Shown here: piece after piece, positions 15,647 through 24,028 of the stretch
Position numbering within the stretch: position 1 is the stretch's first letter
Layout: each line of letters begins with the position of its first letter
Origin: a bacterium
Lineage (GTDB): Bacteria > BMS3Abin14
Direction of reading: 5' to 3'
Assembly (NCBI GenBank): GCA_029210965.1
Contig: JARGFZ010000011.1
Coordinates: 1-64,000, forward strand
Length of the DNA: 64,000 bases
Program-made: the position numbers and the translations under genes
Notes under the pieces: generated by a model
The model's database searches: none
Told to the model about the DNA's origin: nothing
What the model saw: the letters and a program-made list of their open reading frames with translations, nothing else

Positions 15647-17011
15647 ATGTACACAAAAATAGTACGAACCGTTTCGGTACTGGCCGTATTATCGGTTCTC
15701 CTCGTACCGGCAGCAGGCTGGGCAGCCTACGATCACAGCAAGATCGAAGGCCCCTTTGCCAGCGGCCCTGAGGTGACCAAGGCATGCCTCCAGTGCCACG
15801 ATGATCAGGCCATGGATGTCATGAAGACATCCCACTGGACCTGGACCGTTAAGCAGAAGATCGAAGGCAGCGGCACCGTGGACAGAGGGAAGAAGAACGT
15901 CATCAATAACTTCTGCGTCGCGGTGACCTCCAACGAACCCCGATGCACCAGCTGTCACATCGGATACGGCTGGAAGGACGCTTCTTTCGACTTCACCGAC
16001 AAAACAAGGGTGGACTGCCTCGTGTGCCACGACACTACCGGCAGCTACAAGAAAAACCCCATGGGCGCAGGCATGCCCAATGACGACGTGGATCTGCTTA
16101 AGGTAGCCCGGAACGTTGGCACCCCATCACGGATCAATTGCGGATCCTGCCACTTCTACGGCGGCGGCGGTGACAAGGTCAAGCATGGGGATCTGGACAG
16201 CTCCATGGGCAGCCCCTCCCTGGATCTGGATGTTCACATGTCTCCTGATGGGCAGGACATGAGCTGTCAGGGCTGCCACGAAGCTAAAGACCATCAGATC
16301 AAGGGCAACGCCCTGGTGGTTTCCCCCAGCGGTTTCAACCACCTGGACTGCTCCGCCTGTCACGATGGGGTACCCCACAGTGAAGGTCGCCTCAACAAAC
16401 ACATTTCCAGGGTGGCTTGCCAGACCTGTCACATACCCAGCTTTGCCCGAGAGTTCCCCACCAAGGTATTCTGGGACTGGTCAACAGCCGGCGAGGACAG
16501 GGATCCTGAAACCGACGCCAACGGCATGCCCACATATCAAAAGAAGAAGGGCAGCTTCCGCTGGGCTAAAAACATCGTGCCCGCCTATGCCTGGTATAAT
16601 GGACAGGCTGGGGTCTACACCCTGGGCGACAAGATCGATCCCGAAGAGGTTACCTCTCTAAGCTGGCCCATCGGGAAAAAGAAGGATAAGGACTCAAAGA
16701 TCTTCCCCTTCAAGGTCATGGAAGGACGCCAGCAGTACGACCTCAAGAACAAGACCCTCATCGTTCCCAAACTGTTCGGCAAGGGCGGTTACTGGAAGAC
16801 CTACGACTGGAACCAGACCGCCAGGCTGGGCATGGAAGCCGTAGGACAGCCCTATAGCGGCGAGTACGGCTGGACCAATACGGTCATGTACTGGAAGATC
16901 AATCACATGGTAGCGCCAGCTGAAGATTCACTGGATTGTCTTGATTGTCACGGTGACGAGGGACGGATGGACTGGAAGGCCCTCGGTTACAAAAAGGACC
17001 CCATGAACTGA
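15647..17011 (+). CDS. Octaheme c-type cytochrome, tetrathionate reductase (OTR) family
   Basis: Secreted multiheme protein of the octaheme tetrathionate reductase family; known members reduce tetrathionate, nitrite or hydroxylamine in vitro. The 454-residue precursor has a signal peptide (VLAVLSVLLVPAAGWA) and exactly eight heme motifs: CLQCH, CTSCH, CLVCH, CGSCH, CQGCH, CSACH, CQTCH and CLDCH, the last near the C-terminus. The start at 15647 is chosen because AAAGGAG lies 8 bases upstream and the signal peptide follows; a longer frame from 15521 lacks both. It has its own terminator at 17031. No quinol dehydrogenase or electron-transfer partner is adjacent. The ResB/CcsA pair at 24-26 kb could supply heme attachment. 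The physiological substrate is unknown. Confidence 0.92.
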   Translation: MYTKIVRTVSVLAVLSVLLVPAAGWAAYDHSKIEGPFASGPEVTKACLQCHDDQAMDVMKTSHWTWTVKQKIEGSGTVDRGKKNVINNFCVAVTSNEPRCTSCHIGYGWKDASFDFTDKTRVDCLVCHDTTGSYKKNPMGAGMPNDDVDLLKVARNVGTPSRINCGSCHFYGGGGDKVKHGDLDSSMGSPSLDLDVHMSPDGQDMSCQGCHEAKDHQIKGNALVVSPSGFNHLDCSACHDGVPHSEGRLNKHISRVACQTCHIPSFAREFPTKVFWDWSTAGEDRDPETDANGMPTYQKKKGSFRWAKNIVPAYAWYNGQAGVYTLGDKIDPEEVTSLSWPIGKKKDKDSKIFPFKVMEGRQQYDLKNKTLIVPKLFGKGGYWKTYDWNQTARLGMEAVGQPYSGEYGWTNTVMYWKINHMVAPAEDSLDCLDCHGDEGRMDWKALGYKKDPMN

Positions 17012-17030
17012 TCCACGTAAACTGATAAAG

Positions 17031-17066
17031 CAAAAGGGGGGGAGGTTTATTTCTCCCCCCTTTTTT
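17031..17066 (+). terminator. Intrinsic terminator of the octaheme gene
   Basis: Stem of about 11 bp (aaaggggggga side facing ctcccccctttt side) with an eight-base loop and a six-T run. The A-run on the other flank would allow bidirectional action. Confidence 0.85.
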
Positions 17067-17151
17067 CATAACTTTATTAACAGTGCACTTAAGTGTATAA
17101 ATCATCGAAGAGACAGATAATACTCCTATATCAACCTGGGAGAATAAACAC

Positions 17152-17487
17152 ATGCCCGAGTTCAAGTTGGAAGAGCTGAGAAATATTCAGGCCGAAGCCT
17201 GTAAAACCTTCGGTAACCCCAAGCGGCTCCTCATACTGGAATCGATCTGGGACAAGAAAATAACTTACAAGAAACTTCTTGAGATAACCGAACTGGACAA
17301 GGTCACCCTTACTCAGCAGACCTCCTTCATGCGCCGTAAAGGCATCATTAAAGGAGAACGCACATCTGAAGGTCTGGTCTTTTCGGTGTCAAACCCTAAA
17401 ATTCTAGCGGCTTTCGGGCTTATGCGTGAAGTCGTGATCGACAAGATAAAGAAGGACAGCGAACTTCTGTCCCTTGTAACAAAGTAA
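17152..17487 (+). CDS. ArsR-type winged-helix transcriptional regulator
   Basis: 111-residue regulator with an ArsR-like winged helix: AEACKTFGNPKRLLILESI (helices 1-2), TYKKLLEITELDKVTLTQQTSFMRRKGII (recognition helix region) and a wing at GERTSEGLVFSVSNPKI. It lacks the ELCVCDL metal site and has a single cysteine, so it is probably not a classic metal sensor. It follows the octaheme gene on the same strand but behind a terminator, so it has its own promoter. Control of the cytochrome gene is a reasonable inference because both lie inside the same inverted repeats. Confidence 0.75.
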   Translation: MPEFKLEELRNIQAEACKTFGNPKRLLILESIWDKKITYKKLLEITELDKVTLTQQTSFMRRKGIIKGERTSEGLVFSVSNPKILAAFGLMREVVIDKIKKDSELLSLVTK

Positions 17488-17715
17488 CGCCCCACCCCTT
17501 TCTTAACTGCACATTCTGTTTCCAACTGCTTTTTCTGGTCCTGGTTCCCGGGTTCACATACCTGTTTGGCTTCCGGCATGACGTCAGTTTTAAAACAGAC
17601 TAAAGCCTTCCTCCACCCATCGCCAAGGCTATGGGTGGCAAGCTGCGCCCGAAGCCTGTCACGCCAGAGGCGTGACGACCTCTGCGTTCAAACAATGTCT
17701 GTTATTATAGAGATG

Positions 17716-17787
17716 CCACCCGTCTTCGTTCTTGGGGCGTCGCTGATGGCAATGCTATGCCCCCACATGTCGAACTTCCGTCTTCGC
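17716..17787 (+). repeat. 72-bp inverted repeat, right arm
   Basis: Starts ccacccgtcttcgttcttgg and is identical to the reverse complement of 15197-15268 over all 72 bases. Lies between the ArsR-type regulator and the fibronectin-III genes. Confidence 0.85.
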
Positions 17788-17847
17788 TTTTAGCTACGAC
17801 GTGACAAGTCGCCGCGGCCTGAATGGCTGGATTCCGGCATGCTCCCC

Positions 17848-17882
17848 GAAAATGAAAGAGGGGCCGCCGTAAGGGCCGCCCC
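17848..17882 (-). terminator. Terminator downstream of the fibronectin-III genes
   Basis: On the minus strand GGGGCGGCC, a short loop, GGCGGCCCC and then TCTTTCATTTT. The stem has one mismatch, and the T-tract is interrupted. Confidence 0.55.
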
Positions 17883-17913
17883 GCATATTGCATCTTGTAT
17901 TGAAGATCTGTGC

Positions 17914-18303
17914 TTATTGGATCGTACCTGTAAAACCCGTCGGAGGACTGGGTGGAACTGCGCCAAAGGAAATGGCGACCTCGTTGCTGGGGCCGCATCC
18001 GCCATTATCGTCAGATCGGTTACCCGAACTGTCCACTGATACGCTGGTGAAGTACAGGGTGATGTTTTCTACCGAACCCACGTTGATACTGGCTGAAGTA
18101 GCCAGGGCATCATCAACGTTATGCTAATTGAGATAGGGGCCTCCAGGGGTCGTACCCCAGAGAACAACGTACCCGGCCAGATCGTCCAGGGTAGACCCGT
18201 CACAGGAAAAAACCGGCGGGTTCCAGCTAAGGGTTACGCTTGCGCCCTGAGCAAAGCATGGAAAAAACAAGAGCATAATCAGCGCGATGGTATACTTTGT
18301 CAT
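17914..18303 (-). pseudogene. Fibronectin-III secreted protein with in-frame amber codon
   Basis: The frame starts at ATG 18303 after AAAGGAG, encodes a signal peptide (IALIMLLFFPCFAQGAS) and a single fibronectin type III domain (VTLSWNPP, LDDLAGYVVLWGTTPGG, YFTSVSVDSSGNRSD, SNEVAISF), and ends at TAA 17914. Codon 60 is TAG (18124-18126, after GGPYLN); the frame is otherwise intact for 129 residues, the same length class as its 130-residue neighbour. This is either a recent nonsense mutation or a site of readthrough. It lies downstream of the lipoprotein paralogue on the same strand, 104 bases away. Role would be extracellular or surface binding. Confidence 0.7.
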
Positions 18304-18348
18304 GATAATCTCCTTTACTTTTTTTACATTTCAGATTTTTGACACACG

Positions 18349-18385
18349 AACGGGACACGCGGTGAAAGAAAACTGCGGTCCCGTT
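18349..18385. other. Hairpin between the two fibronectin-III genes
   Basis: An 8-bp perfect stem AACGGGAC (18349-18356) and GTCCCGTT (18378-18385) around a 21-base loop. The T-run lies on the plus-strand side, so it is not a good terminator for the minus-strand gene upstream; it might stabilise mRNA. Confidence 0.45.
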
Positions 18386-18407
18386 TTTAACTGCAGACTG
18401 GGTTTAT

Positions 18408-18800
18408 TTAATTGAAGGTGTAGTTGATCTCGTTGGAAAAGTCGCTCTCGTTGCCGTAAATGTCGTAAGCCGTGACAGTGAGATAATAGGTCCCGGTTCC
18501 AAGATCACCGATCTCCGCCGTCGTATAGGAACCAACCGTGACAACCTGGGTATACTGTCCAGGCTGTGTCCCGTAGTGAAGTTTGTACCCGGCCAGATCA
18601 TCAAGGGGACTGCCATCCTCGTTGGTGGTGGGAGCTGCCCAGCTGAGCATGAGGCTGTTTGTCCCCCCACCTCCGGTATCGATACCCCCAACACTGGCCA
18701 CATCGCCGCAGCCCATGAGGGACAGGCTGACAAGGAATATCAGCGTACCTGTGATCAGAGCTTTTAACCTGCAATTTTTTCTGGCGATCTCCGTTTTCAT
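18408..18800 (-). CDS. Fibronectin type III lipoprotein
   Basis: 130-residue lipoprotein. The signal sequence ends in a lipobox (SLSLMGC, cysteine near residue 31), followed by a Gly-rich spacer and one fibronectin type III domain (LMLSWAAPTTNEDGSPL, LAGYKLHYGTQPGQYTQ, GTYYLTVTAYDIYGNESDFS). Such small lipoproteins are common in deltaproteobacteria and are thought to act in adhesion or extracellular complexes. AAAGGAGAG precedes the start. A sigma-54-like promoter and an upstream palindrome lie 70-130 bases before it, linking it to the RpoN activators at 7.6-11.1 kb by inference. It is a paralogue of the amber-interrupted gene just downstream. Confidence 0.82.
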   Translation of the reverse strand: MKTEIARKNCRLKALITGTLIFLVSLSLMGCGDVASVGGIDTGGGGTNSLMLSWAAPTTNEDGSPLDDLAGYKLHYGTQPGQYTQVVTVGSYTTAEIGDLGTGTYYLTVTAYDIYGNESDFSNEINYTFN

Positions 18801-18870
18801 CTTCGTTCTCTCCTTTTTTCAACCCCATTTTGAGGATGGAATATGCATACTGTTATCGCGGTCACTAAAT

Positions 18871-18886
18871 TCAATAGGTGTGCCAA
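18871..18886 (-). promoter_or_regulatory. Sigma-54-like promoter of the fibronectin-III lipoprotein
   Basis: Minus-strand TTGGCAC-ACCTA-TTGA. The -24 box is perfect and spacing is correct; the -12 box is TTGA rather than TTGC. About 70 bases upstream of the start codon. Confidence 0.55.
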
Positions 18887-18911
18887 CTTCAGAGGGGTTA
18901 CTGAATATGGA

Positions 18912-18930
18912 AACTGACAAATTGTCAGTT
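18912..18930. promoter_or_regulatory. Palindrome upstream of sigma-54-like promoter
   Basis: Perfect 9-bp arms AACTGACAA and TTGTCAGTT around one base. It sits about 26 bases upstream of the sigma-54-like promoter, suitable for an activator binding site. I did not find a second copy in the window. Confidence 0.5.
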
Positions 18931-18989
18931 TTCGGGATCCCTTGGATATTAGGGGTTTTCAGAAAATCAAAGTAACAACAGGTTACGAA

Positions 18990-20044
18990 AGCGTAACTTT
19001 TTTAGTAATTTAAAGGGCTACAGACTCGGATCGATCCATGGGGAGACCCGCAATTTTTTCATAGAAAACTTGAAAAGGTGTCAAAGTTGGAGAGGAGGAA
19101 GGGGGGAAGATGAAGGAGGAAGGTGGAAAATGGGAACGCAGAATGCAGAACGCTGAACGCAGGAGAAACCCTTGACTTGGCGACCCGTCTTCGTCCTTCG
19201 GACTTCACCGTGGCAGGCTGAGCGACTGAGCGAAAGGACAAGATTCAAAGCCAAAAACGTGGTTTCTATGAAAGCGACAGGTGCTGTCTCTCGCCCTTCG
19301 ACAAGCTCAGGGCAGGCTGAGGACACTGAGAATACCTTTTTCTGGACAGGATCAACAGGATCTACAGGACCAGGTTTGGTAAAAAACCCTGTTAATCATG
19401 TAAATCCTGTCAAAACCACCCTTTGATCAAGTATCAGATTACCTACCACAAACAACGTCATTCCGGGCCGATCAACAGTCCATTTCTTTACTCTTCCTCC
19501 CCCTGCTTGGCACGGCGTAGCTTAATGCGAAGACGGCTGAGGGGGGCTTCAGAATGTAGGATAGGATTTCACCCTCCCCTCAATCCCCTCCCCTCGAGGG
19601 AGGGGAAGATTTCGGAAGAGGACTCCTGAGAGGAGGACCGAGGTGGGGGTGAAAGGGAAGACTCGGAGTCCAGTCGCACTTGCTTGCCACGTCGTAGCTG
19701 AAAGCGAAGACGGGTCATCGCGCTTGTCCGCCGTAGCCTTTGGCGAAGGAGGAAACCGTCACCCATGTGAAGCGATCCCGCTCTTTATAAAAAGAGACTA
19801 AAGCTTTAACGCAGAGTTTCGCAGAGCGACCGATCATGGTCGCACCGCAGAGGGCCGCAGCTTGTCATGGCGCAGTCACGCAAGTCGCATGACGAAGACG
19901 GAAGGAAAACGTTAAATCAGGGGGGAAGACACGAAATTCAGTGCAAAAGTGCACCCGCACCTATGGTGAGGCTTTCGTGCATGAATATTATGCACTACTG
20001 CACTTGCCGTTCTTCCACCTTCCACCTTCCTCCTTCACTATTCG
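18990..20044. repeat. 1-kb intergenic mosaic of repeat words
   Basis: No gene is supported. Recognisable units are 'gaatgcagaacgctgaacgc' (about 19139), 'cccttcgacaagctcagggc' (about 19295, also at 32289 and similar at 47117), 'ggatcaacaggatctacagg' (about 19349), 'ctcaatcccctcccctcgag' followed by 'gaccgaggtgggggtgaaag' (about 19578-19652, shared with the 107-bp family), 'cttaacgcagagtttcgcag' like words (about 19805) and 'ttccaccttccaccttcctcc' (about 20010-20033). Confidence 0.55.
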
Positions 20045-21211
20045 TTATTTTCTTCCTCCTTCCTTTCTTTGATAAACCGTTCCCCTCCATTTCACCCCCC
20101 CATGGACATAGTAGAGAACCAGGGAACGGATGATGGTCCATACGAGAAGGATCGTACCGGCAGGGAAGGTCAGAAAATAGAATCTGCTGACCCCCATACC
20201 TCGAGAAGCCAGGGCATAAAGGAAAGCGAAGGAAACCCATACCCCCGCACCGGCTGCCACAGAAGGGATATTGATCCCGCTTTCCGGAAGGATCACATGA
20301 AGGAAGGGTAAAAGTCCTGGTACTGCGGTTATCAGTATCAGGGCAATGCAGCCGATCACCGTAAGAACCGGACTGTAATCGAAGCCCGCAAATGCGTTCT
20401 TCTCCAGACCTTTTATGAGGCCCCCTAACCCCTCGTGCCACCTGACCTGCAGGCAGCGCTCTCCGGAGACGACATACTGTTTCCCCCCGGACCTTTTGAT
20501 AAGGCGACCCAGGAGAAGATCGTCCACCACCTCTCCCTTGATGGCCGAGTGGGTACCGGCTTTTTCATAGGCTGTTCGTCTGACCAGGTTGAAGGCCCCG
20601 ATACCGGCAAAAAAGCTTGAACCCTGGATGGATGCTCTCCAGATCCTGAACCGGGACATAAGCAAGATGGCAAAATGTAATACAAAAACCCGTTCCCAGA
20701 AACTCTTTGTGACCATAAGGGGCGTGGCCACCAGGTGGTCTATCCCCTCACTTTTGCAAAACTGGACTGCCCGCGCCAGGCAGCCCGGCTGGAACACGAC
20801 ATCCGCATCGGTGAAAAGGATGAACTCCCCGGTGGTCACACTGTAACCCGCCTGCATGGCGTGGGTCTTCCCCAGCCACCCCTCGGGCACCTTGGTTATG
20901 TCCATCACCTTAAGTCTGGCATCCTGGCTTGCGAGACGGTGAGCGATGACCCCGGTTCCATCTGTTGATCGGTCGTTGACGAGAAGCACCTCCCCGCCCT
21001 CTGGAAGGGCCTTAAGGAGACTCCCCAGAGCCTGTTCGATATTCTTTTCCTCGTTGCGGGCCGGAACGACAACTGAAAGGCTCACATTGGCCGACGGCTG
21101 AGGCAGATCGGCCAGGTCCAGTCCCACCCTGGCGGCTATCCACCACTCAAGGGCAAGCTCCGCCCACCACAAAAAAGACACGACGCTAATGAAAGTGATA
21201 AATAGCTCCAC
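20045..21211 (-). CDS. Membrane glycosyltransferase family 2 (HpnB/CrtQ-like)
   Basis: 388-residue membrane-bound GT2 enzyme. A membrane helix opens the protein, followed by the GT-A fold: SVVVPARNEEKNIEQAL, LLVNDRSTDGT, the metal-binding DADVVF, the acceptor region VVDDLLLGRLIKRSGG and QVRWHEG. Three or more helices follow, and the C-terminus has GGVKWRGTVY, a sequence characteristic of hopene-associated (HpnB) and CrtQ-like carotenoid glycosyltransferases. No hopanoid, carotenoid or squalene genes are nearby, so the acceptor lipid is unknown. The gene is monocistronic within repeat-rich DNA. Confidence 0.8.
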   Translation of the reverse strand: MELFITFISVVSFLWWAELALEWWIAARVGLDLADLPQPSANVSLSVVVPARNEEKNIEQALGSLLKALPEGGEVLLVNDRSTDGTGVIAHRLASQDARLKVMDITKVPEGWLGKTHAMQAGYSVTTGEFILFTDADVVFQPGCLARAVQFCKSEGIDHLVATPLMVTKSFWERVFVLHFAILLMSRFRIWRASIQGSSFFAGIGAFNLVRRTAYEKAGTHSAIKGEVVDDLLLGRLIKRSGGKQYVVSGERCLQVRWHEGLGGLIKGLEKNAFAGFDYSPVLTVIGCIALILITAVPGLLPFLHVILPESGINIPSVAAGAGVWVSFAFLYALASRGMGVSRFYFLTFPAGTILLVWTIIRSLVLYYVHGGVKWRGTVYQRKEGGRK

Positions 21212-21380
21212 AGCATCTAGGTAGCACAGTTAGAACCCCGGTCCAAAGCCCAAAGTCTAATGTCCAAAAGGGACAGAGTCATTATTATTGATTCGCGATT
21301 AGTAAAATCCTCTCTCTTCGTCATTCCGGACGCGACGAAGTCGTGATCCGGGATCCAGTGGCACTAGTGTAACAAATGCG

Positions 21381-21487
21381 ACTGGACTCCGGGTCTTCGC
21401 TTTCACCCCCACCTCGGTCCTCCCCCCTCCGCAGGGGGAGGAAGAGTAAGGAACGGGGCTTATTGTTAGGCTCTGCCCGGAATGACG
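21381..21487 (-). repeat. 107-bp dispersed repeat, inverted copy
   Basis: Near-identical to the reverse complement of 26423-26529. Core words on the other strand are gcagagcctaacaataagcc and gaccgaggtgggggtgaaag. A partial copy lies near 19485-19675. Confidence 0.75.
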
Positions 21488-21636
21488 AAAGCTTATGATC
21501 TTATTCTGCGTCGGTGATCAGAATATTCTACGTTCTACATTCAACATTCTCCATCCAGCCCCACCCCAGACGGTTCTTCCTCGCTTCAGTCCGTGATATA
21601 TTGGTGTAAACAGCCAATCAGATCAGGGGAGAGCAC

Positions 21637-22410
21637 ATGATGAGGTTTTACATATTCACAGGGGTCCTGTTTATCGCTTTGACAGCGGCGGCCTTGCCGG
21701 TTCACTCAAGCAGCCCCCTTCCGTTCACCAAGAGCAACCGATTCGCCTCCAATCTGCAGTACACAGGGGGGACCGGAACAGGGTACACCCTCGAACAGAT
21801 CCGATGGGGGGATCACCATAATTTTGAACGGATCGTTCTGGAGTTCCGTTCGCCCCAACCAGACAGTGGAGAGGACCTCCCCCGAATGAAGGTGGAGACC
21901 GAATTCTACCCCATGGGAATGGCCATACGTCTGCCGGGTTCAAAGACCAGGAGTGAGGGTTCCCTTTTCACCGGGGACCTTTTCACGAAAAGCAAGCTTA
22001 TATCCGGTGTCGACATTTTCGATGAATGCGAGGGAGGGCAGCACCTCACAATTATCCCTGCCCGCCCCGTTGAGTTCGAGGTGTTCACCCTTACATCCCC
22101 GCCCCGACTGGTCGTCGACGTGATGCTGAGCCGTATGCCGGCCATGAGGGAGGAGCAGAAGTATTCTGTGCGGACCCTTCCCCTGTACGGAGATCAGATC
22201 TGTATCCTCCTCGAAAAAGCTGCCGATACCGGGATCACTCCCAGGCTTATTACCGACGCCGACGGAAATGTTTTCGGGGAACTGGGGCTTTTCAATGAAG
22301 CGGACGAGGCCTTCGCCGCTTTGAACCGGCTTAAAGGGTCCCTGGGCGATCGGTTCTCACTGAGTGTGAAGTCGAGAGGGATGATGACGGTCCCGGCGGT
22401 TTTACCTTAA
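21637..22410 (+). CDS. Periplasmic AMIN-like/SPOR-like hypothetical protein
   Basis: 257-residue secreted protein with a signal peptide (FTGVLFIALTAAALPVHS). The middle resembles an AMIN-type beta domain that binds the cell wall: WGDHHNFERIVLEF, FYPMGMAIRLPGS, LTIIPARPVEFEVFTLTSPPRLVVDV. The last 60 residues (LFNEADEAFAALNRLKGSLG) have the spacing of a SPOR-type peptidoglycan-binding repeat. Neither assignment is firm without a profile search. GGGGAGAG lies before the double ATG (21637 or 21640). Its neighbours are repeats on both sides, so context adds nothing. Confidence 0.65.
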   Translation: MMRFYIFTGVLFIALTAAALPVHSSSPLPFTKSNRFASNLQYTGGTGTGYTLEQIRWGDHHNFERIVLEFRSPQPDSGEDLPRMKVETEFYPMGMAIRLPGSKTRSEGSLFTGDLFTKSKLISGVDIFDECEGGQHLTIIPARPVEFEVFTLTSPPRLVVDVMLSRMPAMREEQKYSVRTLPLYGDQICILLEKAADTGITPRLITDADGNVFGELGLFNEADEAFAALNRLKGSLGDRFSLSVKSRGMMTVPAVLP

Positions 22411-22516
22411 GCAGGGACACGGGAACGGAGGAGCGTGGGAGCGTAAGGCTATCTACGTGGCATAGCAAGTTTCAAGACCATTCGTCCCTCACCCTTTCGC
22501 CCCCTCACCCACTCCG

Positions 22517-22685
22517 ATATCAGCATATATTAGGAGGCTGCGGGAGTAACGAACGGCTCGAGTCCGTAGGATTTTGACTGGCATTAAGGCTCAGGAGAAG
22601 AGTCCAGCCGTTCGATCCCGCCATCGGCGGGACAGATGGGCCCTTATCGTGAGCCGCATTAACCCTACCTAATATATGCTGATAT
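22517..22685. mobile_element. MITE-like element with 18-bp perfect terminal inverted repeats
   Basis: Left end ATATCAGCATATATTAGG (22517-22534) and right end CCTAATATATGCTGATAT (22668-22685) are perfect inverted copies around a 133-base core that encodes no transposase. The core has its own inverted words (cgaacggctcgagtcc and gagtccagccgttcg) and a GC hairpin (cccgccatcggcggg). The right end supplies the last codons and TAG stop of the acetyltransferase-like gene. Confidence 0.7.
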
Positions 22686-23241
22686 ACCCTTCCGGTTTCT
22701 CTATTACAAACAACAGCGACGGCGCCTGGTCCGGGTCAAAATCCCGGACATACTTGGCCTCGGTCAAGATACTCTCCCCGCCATGGGAAACAAAACCGGA
22801 GGCTACCATCAGCTCATAGGCCGTAGCATAACTGTACACCGCGTCGTATCCCCTGGTCCAGGCGATGTCAAGGGTACGCTTGAGGAGTTCAATCCCTATC
22901 CCCAGCCCCCGGGACTTTACCTGGGCATCCTCCCTCACAACAACAAAAGTGAACCTCATGACCTGCTTGTCTTGGGAAAAGGGGCTTCCCTTGGATGCAT
23001 CAGGCGTGAAGGCCTGATAGCCGATCACGACCTTGCCAAGAAGACAGATCATGACCTTCCCACGGCATTTATCCAGGGAGGAAAAAACATCCTGCCAGGC
23101 CCCGAAATGCTTCCTTTGAAGGACATCTACCTGCTTGCGGTTTCGATCTTCATGCATAGTCCTGTAGACCAGAAGCTCATGGTCTTTAGCCCACTTCAAC
23201 TGCTTGCGGGTGAAAGTTTTTGAAGGAAGTTTGCCAACCAT
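22669..23241 (-). CDS. GNAT-like acetyltransferase family protein
   Basis: 190-residue protein with the outline of a GNAT fold: central strands (VMICLLGKVVIGYQAF, VMRFTFVVVRED), the CoA-binding segment SRGLGIGIELLKRTLDIAW in place of the classic Q/RxxGxG/A, then YDAVYSYATAYELMVASGFV. The match is moderate, so the substrate and even the activity are uncertain. The last residues (YISIY) and the stop codon are encoded by the terminal repeat of a MITE-like element, so the native C-terminus may have been replaced. Start at 23241 is the only good ATG. Confidence 0.6.
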   Translation of the reverse strand: MVGKLPSKTFTRKQLKWAKDHELLVYRTMHEDRNRKQVDVLQRKHFGAWQDVFSSLDKCRGKVMICLLGKVVIGYQAFTPDASKGSPFSQDKQVMRFTFVVVREDAQVKSRGLGIGIELLKRTLDIAWTRGYDAVYSYATAYELMVASGFVSHGGESILTEAKYVRDFDPDQAPSLLFVIEKPEGYISIY

Positions 23242-23365
23242 AAATTAAAGGTTAAAGGGTAAAGGGGAAAGGTTCAAGGTAGAAAGTGAAAGTAAGGGGT
23301 ACAGGGTCCAGGGTACAGGTTCCAGCAGTCAGCTTATCGATTCTACGTTCTACGTTCTACATTCT

Positions 23366-24028
23366 TTAAGGGATGATCTCCCCGAAGTCCCGGACAGAGA
23401 AAAAGCTCTCGGAATCCAGGGGTGACCTGGCGCTGCTGGAGTTTGAAACAAACACCAGATAGCGAATCCCGTATCCGTAGGCCGACCGCAAAACGGCCTC
23501 CGTATCCTCGCCAAGGAGGGTCCTTTCAGGGTTGAAGGGAACGACCTTTTGCAGTTTGTCCCAGAAGGCGGGATCCTCCTTGGGCATGCCTATCTCGTGG
23601 GAGGTGATAATGCCGTCGAACCGATGAGCCAGCGCCGTTCTTTCCATTTTAAGGTCCAGGGTCTTACCGTGGGCGTTAGTCACCATGAAAATCTCTTTGC
23701 CCGCGGCTTTCACTCTTTCCAGAAACTCGATAACGTTGGGATGGATAGCGATCAGGTGCTGAATTTTCCTTTTCAGAGCAGGGATGTCCAGGTCCAGTTG
23801 ATGGGACCAGAAGTCAAGGTTGGCCCAGTCGAGAGTTTCCTCCTGGGACCTGTAGCGGGGCATGAGTTCCTCTACGGCCTCTTCTCCGGAGATACCGTTC
23901 TTAAGGGCGTACTGCGCCGGCACGAACTCCTCCCAGAAGTGGTCGTCAAAATGTTTATCCAGAAGGGTCCCGTCCATGTCCAGCAGGACCGTATCGATGT
24001 TGTTCCAATCGGGGGGTGTTTTATTCAT
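23366..24028 (-). CDS. HAD-family hydrolase, GMP/IMP nucleotidase (YrfG)-like
   Basis: 220-residue HAD phosphatase with motif I DMDGTLLD, motif II MVTNAH, motif III lysine in the SHEIGMPKEDPAFW segment and motif IV LLGEDTEAVL. The overall pattern (FWEEFVPAQYALKNG, HQLDLDIPALKR, LALAHRFD-like region) fits YrfG, which dephosphorylates purine mononucleotides, an inference from similarity. The start codon directly abuts a run of 'gagatctgagatttgagatatg' repeat words (24029-24060), so upstream control sequences are masked. It is not in an operon with the acetyltransferase-like gene, 124 bases away. Confidence 0.78.
   Translation of the reverse strand: MNKTPPDWNNIDTVLLDMDGTLLDKHFDDHFWEEFVPAQYALKNGISGEEAVEELMPRYRSQEETLDWANLDFWSHQLDLDIPALKRKIQHLIAIHPNVIEFLERVKAAGKEIFMVTNAHGKTLDLKMERTALAHRFDGIITSHEIGMPKEDPAFWDKLQKVVPFNPERTLLGEDTEAVLRSAYGYGIRYLVFVSNSSSARSPLDSESFFSVRDFGEIIP

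Noticed and set aside
18349-18385. Terminator of the fibronectin-III lipoprotein gene
   Set aside because: The hairpin is real, but the T-run is on the wrong side for minus-strand transcription.
18304-18407. Cyclic-di-GMP riboswitch between the fibronectin-III genes
   Set aside because: The region has a simple hairpin and none of the conserved tetraloop/receptor features of the GEMM motif.
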